The notes: generated from the sequence alone by a model not told the origin. Positions 52,872 through 62,721 are shown, counted from the stretch's first letter. The stretch: 64,000 bases of DNA from Brevibacillus brevis (GCF_001039275.2 NZ_CP030117.1:3038001-3102000); one strand, 5' to 3'. Numbers and translations: made by a program.

Positions 52872-54254
52872 TTAGGAGGAGAGGGGGAAACAAAGTTCTG
52901 CTGTCATCCCTTTTCCTGTATCGCTTGTTAACAGCAGGTGTCCATGATGAGCGGCAGCAATACGTGCAACCATAGGAATACCGAGACCATGACCATTGTG
53001 TAAGGTAGATTTTCTTTTTGACGAATAAGGCAATTCCACCAAATCAGGTAGCATGCTGTGCTCAATGCCTTTTCCGTTATCAGTGATAATCAGAAGAGCA
53101 TTGCGCTGGTTGGGCGACAGGGTCGTTTGCACGTGGATGTGACAGCCTGAAGGGTTATGCACGATGCTGTTTTGGAGCAGGTTCGTGATGGCGCGGACAA
53201 GAAGTTTTTCGTCGCCCATTACGAAGCATTGCTCAGTCGTGACATCCAGCTCAATGGTAAAAGTCTCTGCCAAATCATTGTTCAAAAAGTCAGTGACAAT
53301 TTGCCGCGCAAGTGTCGATAGCCGAATCGGTTTGGTATGAATGGGCTGCATTTCGTATTCCAGCATGGAAACGAGATTCAAGTCGCTGACCAAAGACCGG
53401 AGCTTTTCCCCTTGCTTTCGAATGATACTTGCTTTTTGCTGCTGCTCGAAAGGCACCGCATCGCTCTCTTCCAATTCACTGGCATACCCGAGCACCATCG
53501 ATAATGGCGTGCGTATATCATGGGAAATTCCAGCGATCCAGTTCGAGCGTGCTTCGTCTCTGGCTTTTAGCAAAGCGTTCTTCTCTTGCAGAAGCGACGA
53601 TGCATGATTGATGCTTCTAGCAATCCCGCTGAACATTCCCTTTGCCTCGACATGAGTATGCTGATCTTCTGACAGAGCGTGAATTCCGCTAATCAATGGG
53701 CGGATTGCCCGAATGAGTCGAGAACCGATGAATAGAGAGAGAAGAGCAGCGAGCAGTACATTTCCGAAAAGCAAAGCCAGTAATCGATACGGTAAATCGC
53801 TTATCCAACTGATCGGGAAATGAAACTGGTACTTGGCGAGACTGTCCTTCGGGTAGCCCACGACGACTAGCCCTCTCTCATGCTCCCAAACAAAAACAGG
53901 ATAGTCCTGTAAGTAATTTCGCGAGAACTGCGCTACTTCTGCCAGAGAATAGGCGCGGGGCAATTGGTCTGGTATGGCGTAGTCCCAGATGACCTTCCCA
54001 TCGTTTGCAATCAGCATGGCCCAAGCCTGGCTTTTTTGCAACCATTCTTGTGCTTTTGGCTCCAACGTATAGTGGGAACCGTTCTGGTGAAGACCTTCTG
54101 CGACAGTTTGTGTGACGTGGACGGGAGAAGAGCCCTCGTTCATGCCTTTGAAAACAAATGTACCGAGAATGATGTAATTGACGATGAGCAAAAAGAAGGC
54201 AATCAGGATAGAAGCACCTGTATAACGACGTAATATTTGTGCGGCTCCATCCAT
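52872..54254 (-). CDS. Membrane sensor histidine kinase
   Basis: This 460-residue kinase has two membrane segments (about 13-36 and 160-185) enclosing an extracellular domain of about 120 residues, then a HAMP-like linker. The His box is GISHDIRTPLSMVLGYASE, and the ATPase domain has N, G1 and G2 boxes (QNSIVHNP, ITDNGKGI, GHGLGIPM). It lies directly after the regulator gene, and the pair diverges from a LanFEG-like transporter. Such pairs commonly sense peptide antibiotics and induce the transporter, which is the inferred role. Confidence 0.88.
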   Translation of the reverse strand: MDGAAQILRRYTGASILIAFFLLIVNYIILGTFVFKGMNEGSSPVHVTQTVAEGLHQNGSHYTLEPKAQEWLQKSQAWAMLIANDGKVIWDYAIPDQLPRAYSLAEVAQFSRNYLQDYPVFVWEHERGLVVVGYPKDSLAKYQFHFPISWISDLPYRLLALLFGNVLLAALLSLFIGSRLIRAIRPLISGIHALSEDQHTHVEAKGMFSGIARSINHASSLLQEKNALLKARDEARSNWIAGISHDIRTPLSMVLGYASELEESDAVPFEQQQKASIIRKQGEKLRSLVSDLNLVSMLEYEMQPIHTKPIRLSTLARQIVTDFLNNDLAETFTIELDVTTEQCFVMGDEKLLVRAITNLLQNSIVHNPSGCHIHVQTTLSPNQRNALLIITDNGKGIEHSMLPDLVELPYSSKRKSTLHNGHGLGIPMVARIAAAHHGHLLLTSDTGKGMTAELCFPLSS

Positions 54255-54968
54255 CTACGACTCTTCCTTTACGAGTAATTTGTATCCGAGTCCTCTTACT
54301 GTCAGCAAATATTCAGGGGTAGACGGACATGGCTCGATCTTTTCGCGAATGCGCCGCATATGAACCATCAACGTGTTTTCATACCCGTAGTAATCGTCAC
54401 CCCAGACGGATTGGCACAGGGCATCGCTCGTGACAATTCGTCCCCGGTTTTCATAGAGTTTTCGTAAGAGGGCGTGTTCCTTGGCAGTCAATGCGTATTC
54501 GTGGTGATCTCTCGTCACGATGGCCGCCTCCAAATCGACTGTACTGTCACCAAGCTGGAAAACGGGCAGACGATCGATTTGGGGAGGAGCGTAAACGCGT
54601 CGTAAAATGACCAGGAGACGAAGAACGAGCTCGCGCGGCAAAAATGGCTTCACGATATAGTCGTCAGCACCAAGGCCAAGTCCGAGCAATCGATCTTCAT
54701 CTTCCCCTCTCGCTGACAGAAAAATGACAGGGATTTGCGAGAAACGACGAATCGAAGTCAAAAGTCCAAATCCATCTCCATCTGGAAGCATGACATCCAG
54801 GATCGCGACATCAGGCTTGTCCGAAGCACATATCACTAACGCCTCTTTACAACTACCCGCATGAAAAATACGAGAGAATCCTTCCTTACGCAAAAATCCA
54901 TCGATCATATTTCTGATTTCTAGCTCATCTTCCACGATGAGCACTTTTTTCTGTTTCCACTCTTCCAT
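54255..54968 (-). CDS. OmpR-type response regulator
   Basis: This 237-residue protein has an N-terminal receiver (acidic pocket VEDE, phosphoacceptor Asp in VAILDVMLPDGDG, Lys in DYIVKPF) and a C-terminal winged helix (ALTAKEHALLRKLYENRGRI). It is immediately upstream of the kinase gene. The 150-bp gap to the divergent ABC operon should contain its binding site. Confidence 0.9.
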   Translation of the reverse strand: MEEWKQKKVLIVEDELEIRNMIDGFLRKEGFSRIFHAGSCKEALVICASDKPDVAILDVMLPDGDGFGLLTSIRRFSQIPVIFLSARGEDEDRLLGLGLGADDYIVKPFLPRELVLRLLVILRRVYAPPQIDRLPVFQLGDSTVDLEAAIVTRDHHEYALTAKEHALLRKLYENRGRIVTSDALCQSVWGDDYYGYENTLMVHMRRIREKIEPCPSTPEYLLTVRGLGYKLLVKEES

Positions 54969-55119
54969 ATTGAATCACCCGTATTCATTATACTCGCTTG
55001 ATTTGTGTGTTCTACCCACTCTGAGTCGATTTAAGGTTGTCGTAAGATTCTTGTCAGCTTATCGACGGGTTGGGACTCTATGATTCGTAGGAGAGACCAA
55101 TAGATAGGAGCGAGAAAAG

Positions 55120-56031
55120 ATGAATACGGTGATTCAAACGGAAAACCTTTCAAAGCGCTATGGAGAAGTCTATTCCGTCCAGCGGGTGAATCTAGCGGTA
55201 GGAGAAGGGGAGGTCTATGGCTTCCTCGGTCCAAATGGTGCAGGAAAATCGACGACTCTTAAAATGCTGCTAGGATTAGTCAAGCCGACTGAAGGGAGTG
55301 TATCTGTATTCGGGAAGGATTTTAGCAGGAACCGAGTTGAGATTTTGAGTCAGACGGGTTCCTTGATCGAGGCTCCTTCCTATTACGGTCATCTTACCGG
55401 CCTGGAAAATATGCGCGTCATGCAGCGGCTGCGAGATGTCCCGGACAAACATGTAGAGAAAGCTTTGCAAATCGTCCGTTTGGAAAAACAACAGAACAAA
55501 AAGGTAGATCAGTATTCGCTTGGGATGAAGCAGCGACTGGGAATTGCCATGGCTTTGCTGCATTTTCCAAGGCTCGTCATCCTCGATGAACCGACAAACG
55601 GACTGGACCCAGCAGGAATCGGTGAAATTCGGGAATTGATCCAATCGTTGCCACACCAGTATGGAATGACCGTGCTGCTCTCCAGCCATCTGCTCTCGGA
55701 AATCGAGCAAGTGGCTACGTCCATCGGCATTATCCACGGGGGGCAGCTACTCTTCCAAGGGAGTATGGAGCAGCTGCAACGCAACAGTCAGCCTCATGTT
55801 TGGATGAAAACGCAGGACAATGAAAAAGCGAGAAGAGTTCTTCAAGATATGGAGCTTTCTCCAAGTCTCCAAGATGGATACCTTGTCATGGAAGGCATGA
55901 ATGATAGGGAGGTAGCGCAGACAAACCGGGCGCTGATTATGGCGGGTTTTGATGTTCATCGCATTGAAGTGCACAAACAAAGCTTGGAGAGCATTTTCCT
56001 CTCCCTTACAGGCAAGGAGGGGAGCTTGTAA
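55120..56031 (+). CDS. ABC transporter ATPase, LanF/BcrA-like
   Basis: This 303-residue ATPase resembles lantibiotic or bacitracin immunity transporters. Walker A is GPNGAGKST, the signature YSLGMKQR replaces the usual LSGGQ as is typical of LanF/BcrA proteins, and Walker B is LVILDEPTNGLDP. About 80 residues follow the ATPase core. It heads a three-gene operon with two permeases and diverges from the two-component system. The start follows GGAGCGAG. Its last base overlaps the next start codon. Confidence 0.88.
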   Translation: MNTVIQTENLSKRYGEVYSVQRVNLAVGEGEVYGFLGPNGAGKSTTLKMLLGLVKPTEGSVSVFGKDFSRNRVEILSQTGSLIEAPSYYGHLTGLENMRVMQRLRDVPDKHVEKALQIVRLEKQQNKKVDQYSLGMKQRLGIAMALLHFPRLVILDEPTNGLDPAGIGEIRELIQSLPHQYGMTVLLSSHLLSEIEQVATSIGIIHGGQLLFQGSMEQLQRNSQPHVWMKTQDNEKARRVLQDMELSPSLQDGYLVMEGMNDREVAQTNRALIMAGFDVHRIEVHKQSLESIFLSLTGKEGSL

Positions 56032-56780
56032 TGAGGACACTCTGGTTAGAATTTTATAAAATTCGACATAAGCGTTTGTTTCTCATGCTTGCCATTCTTT
56101 TGAGTATCGAACTGGCATGGGGGTTCATGGCTGTCAGTATTTCCATGACAAAAAATCCGGATGCCGCGAAGTGGAGCGCCATTCTGGTCACGATTACAGC
56201 CATGAACGGATTGTTTTTGCCAATCGGCTCGGCTGTCATTGTTTCACGGATTTGTGATATGGAACATAAAGGGCGTACATGGAAGCTGCTGTTGGCTGCT
56301 TCTGTCAGCAAAAAAGCGGTTTATGCAGCAAAATTCGTCTCTGCGGCTGTTTTGATGGGAGGTGCCGTCATTCTACAGATATTGGCGATCGTTGCATTTG
56401 GTATTGTCTATGGTTTAGCAGAGCCAGTCCCGATTAGCCTATTACTCGGATTGGTAGCAGGGACTACGCTGACGAATCTCGTGGTGATTGCTCTGCAACA
56501 ATGGTTCTCTCTCGCCATTAAAAACCAGTCGTTCAGCCTATGCCTCGGGATGATCGGGGGCTTCATTGGCATGACGGCGAGCTTGTTTCCGCCACAAATT
56601 GGACGCCTTTTCATCTGGTCGTATTATGTAGACTTTTCGCCCGTTACGTATCAATTCGTAAATGAAACCATGTTATTTACTACCCGTGAAATCGGCGTTC
56701 ATTTGCCGATCATCGTCGTACTCATGGGCATCGCATTTTATCTTGCTGGGAGCATTCACGTATCCCGGCAAGACGTGTAG
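56031..56780 (+). CDS. ABC-2 permease, LanE-like
   Basis: This 249-residue membrane protein has six hydrophobic segments with the size and layout of lantibiotic immunity permeases (LanE/LanG, ABC-2 type). Its start overlaps the ATPase stop (TAATG). With the next gene it probably forms a heterodimer that expels or removes a membrane-active peptide. The substrate is unknown. Confidence 0.83.
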   Translation: MRTLWLEFYKIRHKRLFLMLAILLSIELAWGFMAVSISMTKNPDAAKWSAILVTITAMNGLFLPIGSAVIVSRICDMEHKGRTWKLLLAASVSKKAVYAAKFVSAAVLMGGAVILQILAIVAFGIVYGLAEPVPISLLLGLVAGTTLTNLVVIALQQWFSLAIKNQSFSLCLGMIGGFIGMTASLFPPQIGRLFIWSYYVDFSPVTYQFVNETMLFTTREIGVHLPIIVVLMGIAFYLAGSIHVSRQDV

Positions 56781-56792
56781 GGAGGATCTCGT

Positions 56793-57524
56793 ATGGTAAT
56801 CAGATGTTTGGGAGCGGAATGGGTAAAACTCCGCCGTTCTCGTATATGGCTTGTTTTGCTTGTGCTTCCTGTTTTCAGTACACTGATCGGTTTCGCCAAC
56901 TACTGGATGAATCAAGCGATCCTGCAAAATGGCTGGTACAGCCTGTGGACGCAGGTGAGCTTGTTCTACGGTGAATTTTTCTTGCCCATTCTCATCGCGA
57001 TCTGCTGTTCGTTCGTGTGCAGACTGGAGCATGCAAACCGTAACTGGAACGTGATACTGACAGCGCCTGTACATAGGCCAACGATTTTTTTCGCGAAGCT
57101 GGTGGTGGTTGGTGTTCTCCTTTTTGTTGTACAGCTTTTCTTCTTGGTGCTGTATATTTGCGCGGGTTTCATCGCTGGACTACATGCCCATTTTTCGTTT
57201 CCTCCAGAGGTGTTTGGATGGATCATGCGAGGCTGGCTGGCTTCGCTTGCCATCGTCGCCTTCCAACTATGGCTTTCCACGCGGATACAGAGCTTTGCTG
57301 TACCTGTCGGCATTAGTGTTTGCACTGTTTTTGTAGGGTTGGGCTTGTATGTGTCTGGGCTGGGGATGTTTTTTCCTCTGTCGCTTTTAACGATTGGCAT
57401 GGGCGTGCTCAGTCAAGAGAGTTTGTCGCTGGGAGAGCTGGGGGCGTTTGTCGTCATGTGTGTCCTGTTCGTGACGAGCGGCTGTGCACTGGGGATTCGC
57501 CGTCTTACGAGTGCAGGTCTTTAA
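56793..57524 (+). CDS. ABC-2 permease, LanG-like
   Basis: This 243-residue membrane protein has six hydrophobic segments and a similar length and topology to the previous permease, but clearly different sequence. It begins with a short cytoplasmic LGAEWVKLRRSR segment as in LanG-type permeases. GGGAGG precedes the ATG. It ends the transporter operon. Confidence 0.83.
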   Translation: MVIRCLGAEWVKLRRSRIWLVLLVLPVFSTLIGFANYWMNQAILQNGWYSLWTQVSLFYGEFFLPILIAICCSFVCRLEHANRNWNVILTAPVHRPTIFFAKLVVVGVLLFVVQLFFLVLYICAGFIAGLHAHFSFPPEVFGWIMRGWLASLAIVAFQLWLSTRIQSFAVPVGISVCTVFVGLGLYVSGLGMFFPLSLLTIGMGVLSQESLSLGELGAFVVMCVLFVTSGCALGIRRLTSAGL

Positions 57525-57608
57525 CAGTTTTCGCTACATTAACGGTTTCCCTTTCTTGTCAAACAACCTTATAATAGAAGGTGAATGCTTGAATGAGGAG
57601 AAGTTTCC

Positions 57609-57725
57609 ATGGACGACAAACACATAAACAAGACGAATAGCAAATGGGTGATCTGGGGGTTTATTCTCAGCGTACTCGCTTGTGCTGTGTCTATGGTGAT
57701 TTTCATCTACGTGATGCGCAACTAA
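57609..57725 (+). CDS. 38-residue single-span membrane peptide
   Basis: This small gene encodes MDDKHINKTNSKW, one hydrophobic helix of about 20 residues, and a short basic tail ending MRN. GAGGAG lies 7 bases before the ATG, TATAAT occurs at 57570-57575, and a terminator follows. It may be its own transcript or a continuation of the transporter operon 84 bases upstream. The function is unknown. A small accessory subunit of the transporter is possible. Confidence 0.65.
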   Translation: MDDKHINKTNSKWVIWGFILSVLACAVSMVIFIYVMRN

Positions 57726-57745
57726 CAGCACATGATGGAAACGTC

Positions 57746-57777
57746 AAAAAACCGCTCGTATACGAGAGCGGTTTTTT
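57746..57777. terminator. Bidirectional terminator
   Basis: AACCGCTC at 57750-57757 pairs with GAGCGGTT at 57766-57773, with AAAA before and TTTT after. It serves the small membrane peptide gene and the convergent secreted protein gene. Confidence 0.88.
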
Positions 57778-57786
57778 GCTGTGACG

Positions 57787-58329
57787 CTAGCGGGATATCG
57801 CTGTTATTTTTCGGATGGCTTCTTCTTGTGACAGTTGGTTCAGCTCGGTAAAACCAAGGTTGGAAAGAGCAATCGTTTTTCCTTGATAGATGGGATAGAC
57901 GCCTTGCCAGAGCCCTGCTGTACTGTACAGGTGTGATCCGCTCACTTTACGTAAAAACAACAAATAATTCCCTTCCGACAACGGTCCAGGATATTGCAGG
58001 TTGAGCGGACTGGAGGCATCGGGCAGCGGCTCTACGCCAGTGCTAATTACCGTTAATAGTCTGGACGACGAGCCTTTAATGGCCGTTTTTACCTGAAGGT
58101 TTTGTGTGTAGTTCACAATCTTGCCTTGGGGAATCGTGCGTCCCGTTGGATGCTCCCGGTGGGCACTGTCTACCCAGGCGATAACGATCAAGTCTGACTT
58201 TTTTACGAGCTCCGCAAGAGAAGGATACGTTGAGGGATCTACTTGGACACGTCCCATGTCGGTTTGGGCATGGACGGGGAATGAAAAGGCGCAGAGAAGC
58301 GACAGACAGAGTAGCAATCGATAGAACAT
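57787..58329 (-). CDS. Secreted protein of unknown function
   Basis: This 180-residue protein has a clear signal peptide (LLLCLSLLCAFSFPVHAQ, cut after about residue 21) and a mature part rich in beta strands, with no cysteine I would call structural. I do not recognise the family. GGAGG precedes the ATG. It is a single gene, divergent from the large carboxypeptidase gene at 58509. Confidence 0.75.
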   Translation of the reverse strand: MFYRLLLCLSLLCAFSFPVHAQTDMGRVQVDPSTYPSLAELVKKSDLIVIAWVDSAHREHPTGRTIPQGKIVNYTQNLQVKTAIKGSSSRLLTVISTGVEPLPDASSPLNLQYPGPLSEGNYLLFLRKVSGSHLYSTAGLWQGVYPIYQGKTIALSNLGFTELNQLSQEEAIRKITAISR

Positions 58330-58508
58330 GGACCCATTTCCTCCAAACGAAAGAAGTCTTGAAGGTATTATGAGCGGAATGAGTATCGTTCATGCCTGTA
58401 GACTTTTAGTATAATGGTAATATTCCGAATAAATAGAATACGTGCTATCATGATGGCGTACTGTGATTTGTTGGTTGAAATCGCCCAGACTATGACAAGG
58501 AGGTTATC

Positions 58509-61403
58509 ATGAATCATTTGTTTGCTTTTCGACGTGTCGGTACGTGGTTTTTCGTGTTGGCTCTCTTGTTGCAGGTAGCAGCTTCGCCTGCGCTAGCCAA
58601 GGAAGAGGCTGCTTCTTCTAGTCCTCTTGCACTCAGCATAGAAAAATTCCTCTCCGATTTGAAAAACGATGAGAATAGCAAGGGGATGTACGCTGGAATT
58701 GCGGTTTACGATCTAACCGACAAAAAGTACGTATATAAGCACAATGCCGAACGTAATTTTATCCCGGCTTCCAACATGAAGCTGTTTACGACAATTGCAG
58801 GTCTGGATAAGCTGGGGCCGGATTATCAGTGGAAGACGGAGGTGTTTGTTTCAGGAAAGGTAAATAACGGAGGCATTTTGCAAGGAGATTTGATAGTAAA
58901 AGGCTATGGCGATCCTAGCCTGACCTCAGAGGATTTGCAGCAAATGGCAAAAGCCATCAAAGATTTGGGGATCAAACGAATCAATGGAAACCTCCTTCTC
59001 GATGACAGCTATTTTGATGAGACCAGATTGGGTACGAGCTGGATGTGGGATGACGAACCGTACGGGTACAGCGCTCAGGTCAGTGGATTAGCCGTAAATA
59101 AAAACTTTACGACGCTAACCGCAACCCCTGGGAAAACCGTGAACGACGCCCCCGTCCTGACCTTGAATCCGGCTACCACATACATAACAGTCACAAACCA
59201 GTTGAAAACGACAGCGGGCAAGGAGAGCAACGTGCTCGTCGAGCGTCCGCGCGGAACAAATGAAATCATCGTATCCGGTACGATCGGGATACAAGCAGCC
59301 CCTTATGATGAAGATGTCACGATGGAAGATCCAGCTTTGTACGTGGGCGATCTATGGAAGGATCAGTTGCAGAAACAAGGGATTGCCATACATCCGAAGA
59401 CAGAAGTGAAAAAAACTGTACTGCAAAGCGGAGTACCGCTCTATACCCACTTGTCCAAACCGTTGGGTGAGATCACGGTGGAGCTTAACAAGAATAGTGA
59501 CAACTTCTATGCCGAGATGCTTCTAAAGACGCTGGGGGTTACCCAGAAAAGCGAGGGGAGCTTTGAAGCAGGCAGTGAAGCGGTAGCGGACGTGATGAAG
59601 CGCGCTGGCATTGAGTCAGGCTTCCGTCAGGTAGATGGCTCGGGGTTATCGAGATTTAATATGATCACCCCAGAGCAGATGATCGAAGCCCTTGTCTTTT
59701 TGCAGGAGCAAGAATATCGAACCGAACTGGAAAAATCACTCCCAATCGCAGGAGTGGACGGCACCTTGAAAAACCGCATGAAGGGAACGAGTGCGGAAAA
59801 GAATTTGTTTGCTAAGACAGGTTCGTTAAGCGGAGTCAATACCATGTCGGGTTATGTAACGGCAAAAAATGGTCATAAGCTGGCCTTTTCGATTTTGATC
59901 AACGGCATCTATAAATCGAAGTATGCGAGGGAGCTACAGGATCGAATCGGAATTTTGTTAACAACCTACCCGGATGTCGCAGCTCCGGAAGGATTCAGCC
60001 CTCCAGAGAAAAAGACGTACCCGCTCTCTTCTTTAATCGATCCCATCCTCGACACGCCGGAAGCAGCAGGTGTAACGGCTGGAATCATGGTCAAGTCGTT
60101 AGATTCAACAGATGACCCTGTTTTATACGAACGGGATGCGGACACACTGCTTACCCCAGCTTCGAATCTGAAGCTGCTGACGACTGCCACAGCATTGAAC
60201 CAGCTTGGTTCGGATTACGTATTCAAAACGGAAGTGTATGGAGACGCTCCGATCCTCTCTACGGGCGTACAACAAGGCAATCTGTATGTGAAAGGATACG
60301 GTGACCCTACTTTGCACACAGAGAATGCGCTACAAGTGCAGGAAGGTGTGTCCATTGAAAAAATAGCAGGGTGGCTCAAGCAACAGGGAATCACGCGTAT
60401 AAACGGGAATCTCGTGATGGATGACAGCTACTTTGACCAGCAACGGCTTGGCCTCGGCTGGGCATGGGATGACGAGAGCTACTATTACAACCCGACCATT
60501 GGGGCTCTAGCAATGAACCGTGGAACGGTCATGATCGAATTCAAGCCCGCAAACGATGCTGGCGAACGAGTGGAAATCAACGTGCTTCCCAAAACAGCGT
60601 ATGTGCAAGTGATTAATGAAGCCAAGACTGTACAAAAAGGGGAAGAAAATACGTTTGCTATCCTGCGTGACCGTGGAACAAATACCATTAGACTGTCAGG
60701 GAACCTCCCGCTCGATCACGAAGGGGATTACGAGCGGGTACCTGTGGAGGAGCCAGCCAAGTACGTGGGGACCGTGCTGAAGGAAACGTTGGAGCAGCAA
60801 GGAATTGCGTTTGCTCCGAAAAGTGAAGTGCTGATCCAGCCCGTTCCTCCATCAGCAGTGAAATGGACACAATTTGAGTCACTGCCGTTGAAGAAAATCG
60901 TTCAGTATCTTAACAAGCGCAGTGACAATTACTACGCCGAAATGCTCCTCAAGTCGCTCGGAGCTGCAAAGAAAGGGAAAGGGAGCGCAGCGACTGGGGC
61001 AGAGGTCGTCATGGAAACCGTATCTTCGCTCGGCGGGAATACCACCTTCGACATGATGGATGGATCAGGATTGACACGCTACAATCTTATTTCTGCTCGG
61101 CAGATCGCATCCGTCCTTGAGGGAATGACCAAGGAATCGACATTTGCCACTTTTGATGAATCTTTACCCATAGCGGGAATGGACGGTACGCTAAAAAACC
61201 GCTTGAAGGACACCCCCGCCGCTAATAATCTTCATGCGAAAACAGGTTCGATGACGGGTGTGAACACACTGTCGGGTTATATCACGACCAAAAGCGGGGA
61301 GAAGCTCATCGTTTCGATTATGTTTAATGGTTATGTCGAGGATGAAGAGCTGTTTACCAAGATGCAGGACCAGATCATCACAATACTGGCCAGTTATAAA
61401 TAG
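58509..61403 (+). CDS. Tandem PBP4-type D-Ala-D-Ala carboxypeptidase, two complete catalytic units
   Basis: This 964-residue exported protein has a signal peptide ending SPALA and two peptidase S13 units (about 40-480 and 510-964). Each has all three motifs: SNMK (Ser88) and SNLK (Ser552), SDNFYAEMLLK and SDNYYAEMLLK, and AKTGSLSGVNT and AKTGSMTGVNT. Typical PBP4 or DacC proteins have one unit of about 490 residues. The units are clearly alike, pointing to internal duplication. The role is trimming or cutting peptidoglycan peptides at the cell surface. AAGGAGG precedes the ATG. Confidence 0.92.
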   Translation: MNHLFAFRRVGTWFFVLALLLQVAASPALAKEEAASSSPLALSIEKFLSDLKNDENSKGMYAGIAVYDLTDKKYVYKHNAERNFIPASNMKLFTTIAGLDKLGPDYQWKTEVFVSGKVNNGGILQGDLIVKGYGDPSLTSEDLQQMAKAIKDLGIKRINGNLLLDDSYFDETRLGTSWMWDDEPYGYSAQVSGLAVNKNFTTLTATPGKTVNDAPVLTLNPATTYITVTNQLKTTAGKESNVLVERPRGTNEIIVSGTIGIQAAPYDEDVTMEDPALYVGDLWKDQLQKQGIAIHPKTEVKKTVLQSGVPLYTHLSKPLGEITVELNKNSDNFYAEMLLKTLGVTQKSEGSFEAGSEAVADVMKRAGIESGFRQVDGSGLSRFNMITPEQMIEALVFLQEQEYRTELEKSLPIAGVDGTLKNRMKGTSAEKNLFAKTGSLSGVNTMSGYVTAKNGHKLAFSILINGIYKSKYARELQDRIGILLTTYPDVAAPEGFSPPEKKTYPLSSLIDPILDTPEAAGVTAGIMVKSLDSTDDPVLYERDADTLLTPASNLKLLTTATALNQLGSDYVFKTEVYGDAPILSTGVQQGNLYVKGYGDPTLHTENALQVQEGVSIEKIAGWLKQQGITRINGNLVMDDSYFDQQRLGLGWAWDDESYYYNPTIGALAMNRGTVMIEFKPANDAGERVEINVLPKTAYVQVINEAKTVQKGEENTFAILRDRGTNTIRLSGNLPLDHEGDYERVPVEEPAKYVGTVLKETLEQQGIAFAPKSEVLIQPVPPSAVKWTQFESLPLKKIVQYLNKRSDNYYAEMLLKSLGAAKKGKGSAATGAEVVMETVSSLGGNTTFDMMDGSGLTRYNLISARQIASVLEGMTKESTFATFDESLPIAGMDGTLKNRLKDTPAANNLHAKTGSMTGVNTLSGYITTKSGEKLIVSIMFNGYVEDEELFTKMQDQIITILASYK

Positions 61404-61412
61404 GAGTAACAC

Positions 61413-61449
61413 GGAAAAAGGAGCCCCAATATCGGGAGCTCCTTTTTCC
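61413..61449 (+). terminator. Terminator of the carboxypeptidase gene
   Basis: GGAAAAAGGAG at 61413-61423 pairs with CTCCTTTTTCC at 61439-61449, with a T-rich right arm. Confidence 0.85.
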
Positions 61450-61572
61450 GTTGGTATCGTCGGCTGAACTGGGTCAATGCCTGTAGCGGTCAAACAGCGG
61501 GTGACATATCTATATTCAGATTAGGAAGCAGGCGAAGTACAGAACAGCGATGAAGGAGGGGAAAAAGAGAAG

Positions 61573-62637
61573 ATGCACCCTGCACTCTTTCATTGGAAGC
61601 GTTTGGAACAAGTTGTAACAGAGGTGCTTGTACAGGCAGGTGCCAGACGCAAGCATGCAAGGCTTGTCGCAGAATCTCTCGTCCATGCTGATTTGCGAGG
61701 TATTGAGTCCCATGGTTTGGCGAGGCTGCCGATTTATATCCAACGAATCGAAGCAGGCTTGATCGAATTGAACGATGAACCAGTGATATGGAAACAGGAG
61801 GGAGCAACAGCGTTGGTAGACGGCAAAAACCAGTTGGGTGCGGTAGTCGGGGTGGTGGCTTTGGAGGAAGCGATCAAATTGTCACGGCAGATGGGAATCG
61901 GGGTAGTTGGCGTTCGTCATTCCAACCACTTTGGCTCCTGTTCGTATTATGCAGAACGAGCGATCGCAGAAGGGAAAATTCTTCTTGTCCTTTCCAATGC
62001 ACCCGAAGCAATAGCACCTACAGGAGGGATTCGCCCTTTTTTCGGAACAAATCCAATTGCAGTGGGAATACCGGCAGGGGAAGAGCCATCCTTTTTGTTA
62101 GATATGGCTACGAGTGTCGCTGCCAGGGGAAAAATCGCCTTAGCCGTTAAAAAAGGGGAAACAATTCCTGCCGATTGGGCCATCGATCCCACTGGGAAGG
62201 AAACGACTGATCCCGCACAAGCCTTGCTAGGTTCACTTTTGCCGATCGGAGGGGCAAAGGGTTATGGATTGGCAATGTTCATTGATATCTTGTGTGGGCT
62301 GCTAACGGGTGCAGCAACGGGACCACATGTAAAAAGCCTGTATGACAATTGGAACGATCCACAAAACGTTGGACATCTATTCTTGACGGTGGATATTGAA
62401 CGATTTATGCCACTGTCCGATTTCTGCACCAATATGGATGCATACATTCGTGAAGTGAAAAGTGTGCCTACGAAAGAAGGGGTATTCGAAATTTTCATAC
62501 CTGGAGAGATCGAGAGCCGAAAAAAGCAAGAACGCATGGAAAACGGTATCCCATTTGATCCGAACGTGACGAAAGAACTCAGCCAATTATGCCGCACCTA
62601 CGGGGTTGATTTGCAGGCAGCGTATTACATCCCCTAA
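61573..62637 (+). CDS. Ldh-family NAD(P)-dependent oxidoreductase
   Basis: This 354-residue enzyme belongs to the malate/L-lactate/ureidoglycolate dehydrogenase family. The family marks are HADLRGIESHGLARLPIY, the RHSNHFGSCSYY segment with the catalytic His, and FGTNPIAVGIP. Substrates range over malate, lactate, sulfolactate and ureidoglycolate, and the context does not decide. GGAGGGG lies upstream. It is followed 84 bases later by panD. Confidence 0.85.
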   Translation: MHPALFHWKRLEQVVTEVLVQAGARRKHARLVAESLVHADLRGIESHGLARLPIYIQRIEAGLIELNDEPVIWKQEGATALVDGKNQLGAVVGVVALEEAIKLSRQMGIGVVGVRHSNHFGSCSYYAERAIAEGKILLVLSNAPEAIAPTGGIRPFFGTNPIAVGIPAGEEPSFLLDMATSVAARGKIALAVKKGETIPADWAIDPTGKETTDPAQALLGSLLPIGGAKGYGLAMFIDILCGLLTGAATGPHVKSLYDNWNDPQNVGHLFLTVDIERFMPLSDFCTNMDAYIREVKSVPTKEGVFEIFIPGEIESRKKQERMENGIPFDPNVTKELSQLCRTYGVDLQAAYYIP

Positions 62638-62721
62638 CCAGATTTCCTTTCGCAGGTGGTTTCATGGACAATCCATCCCACATAGACTAATGTCATCGGT
62701 TTGGAAAGGAGTGAACCGCCT

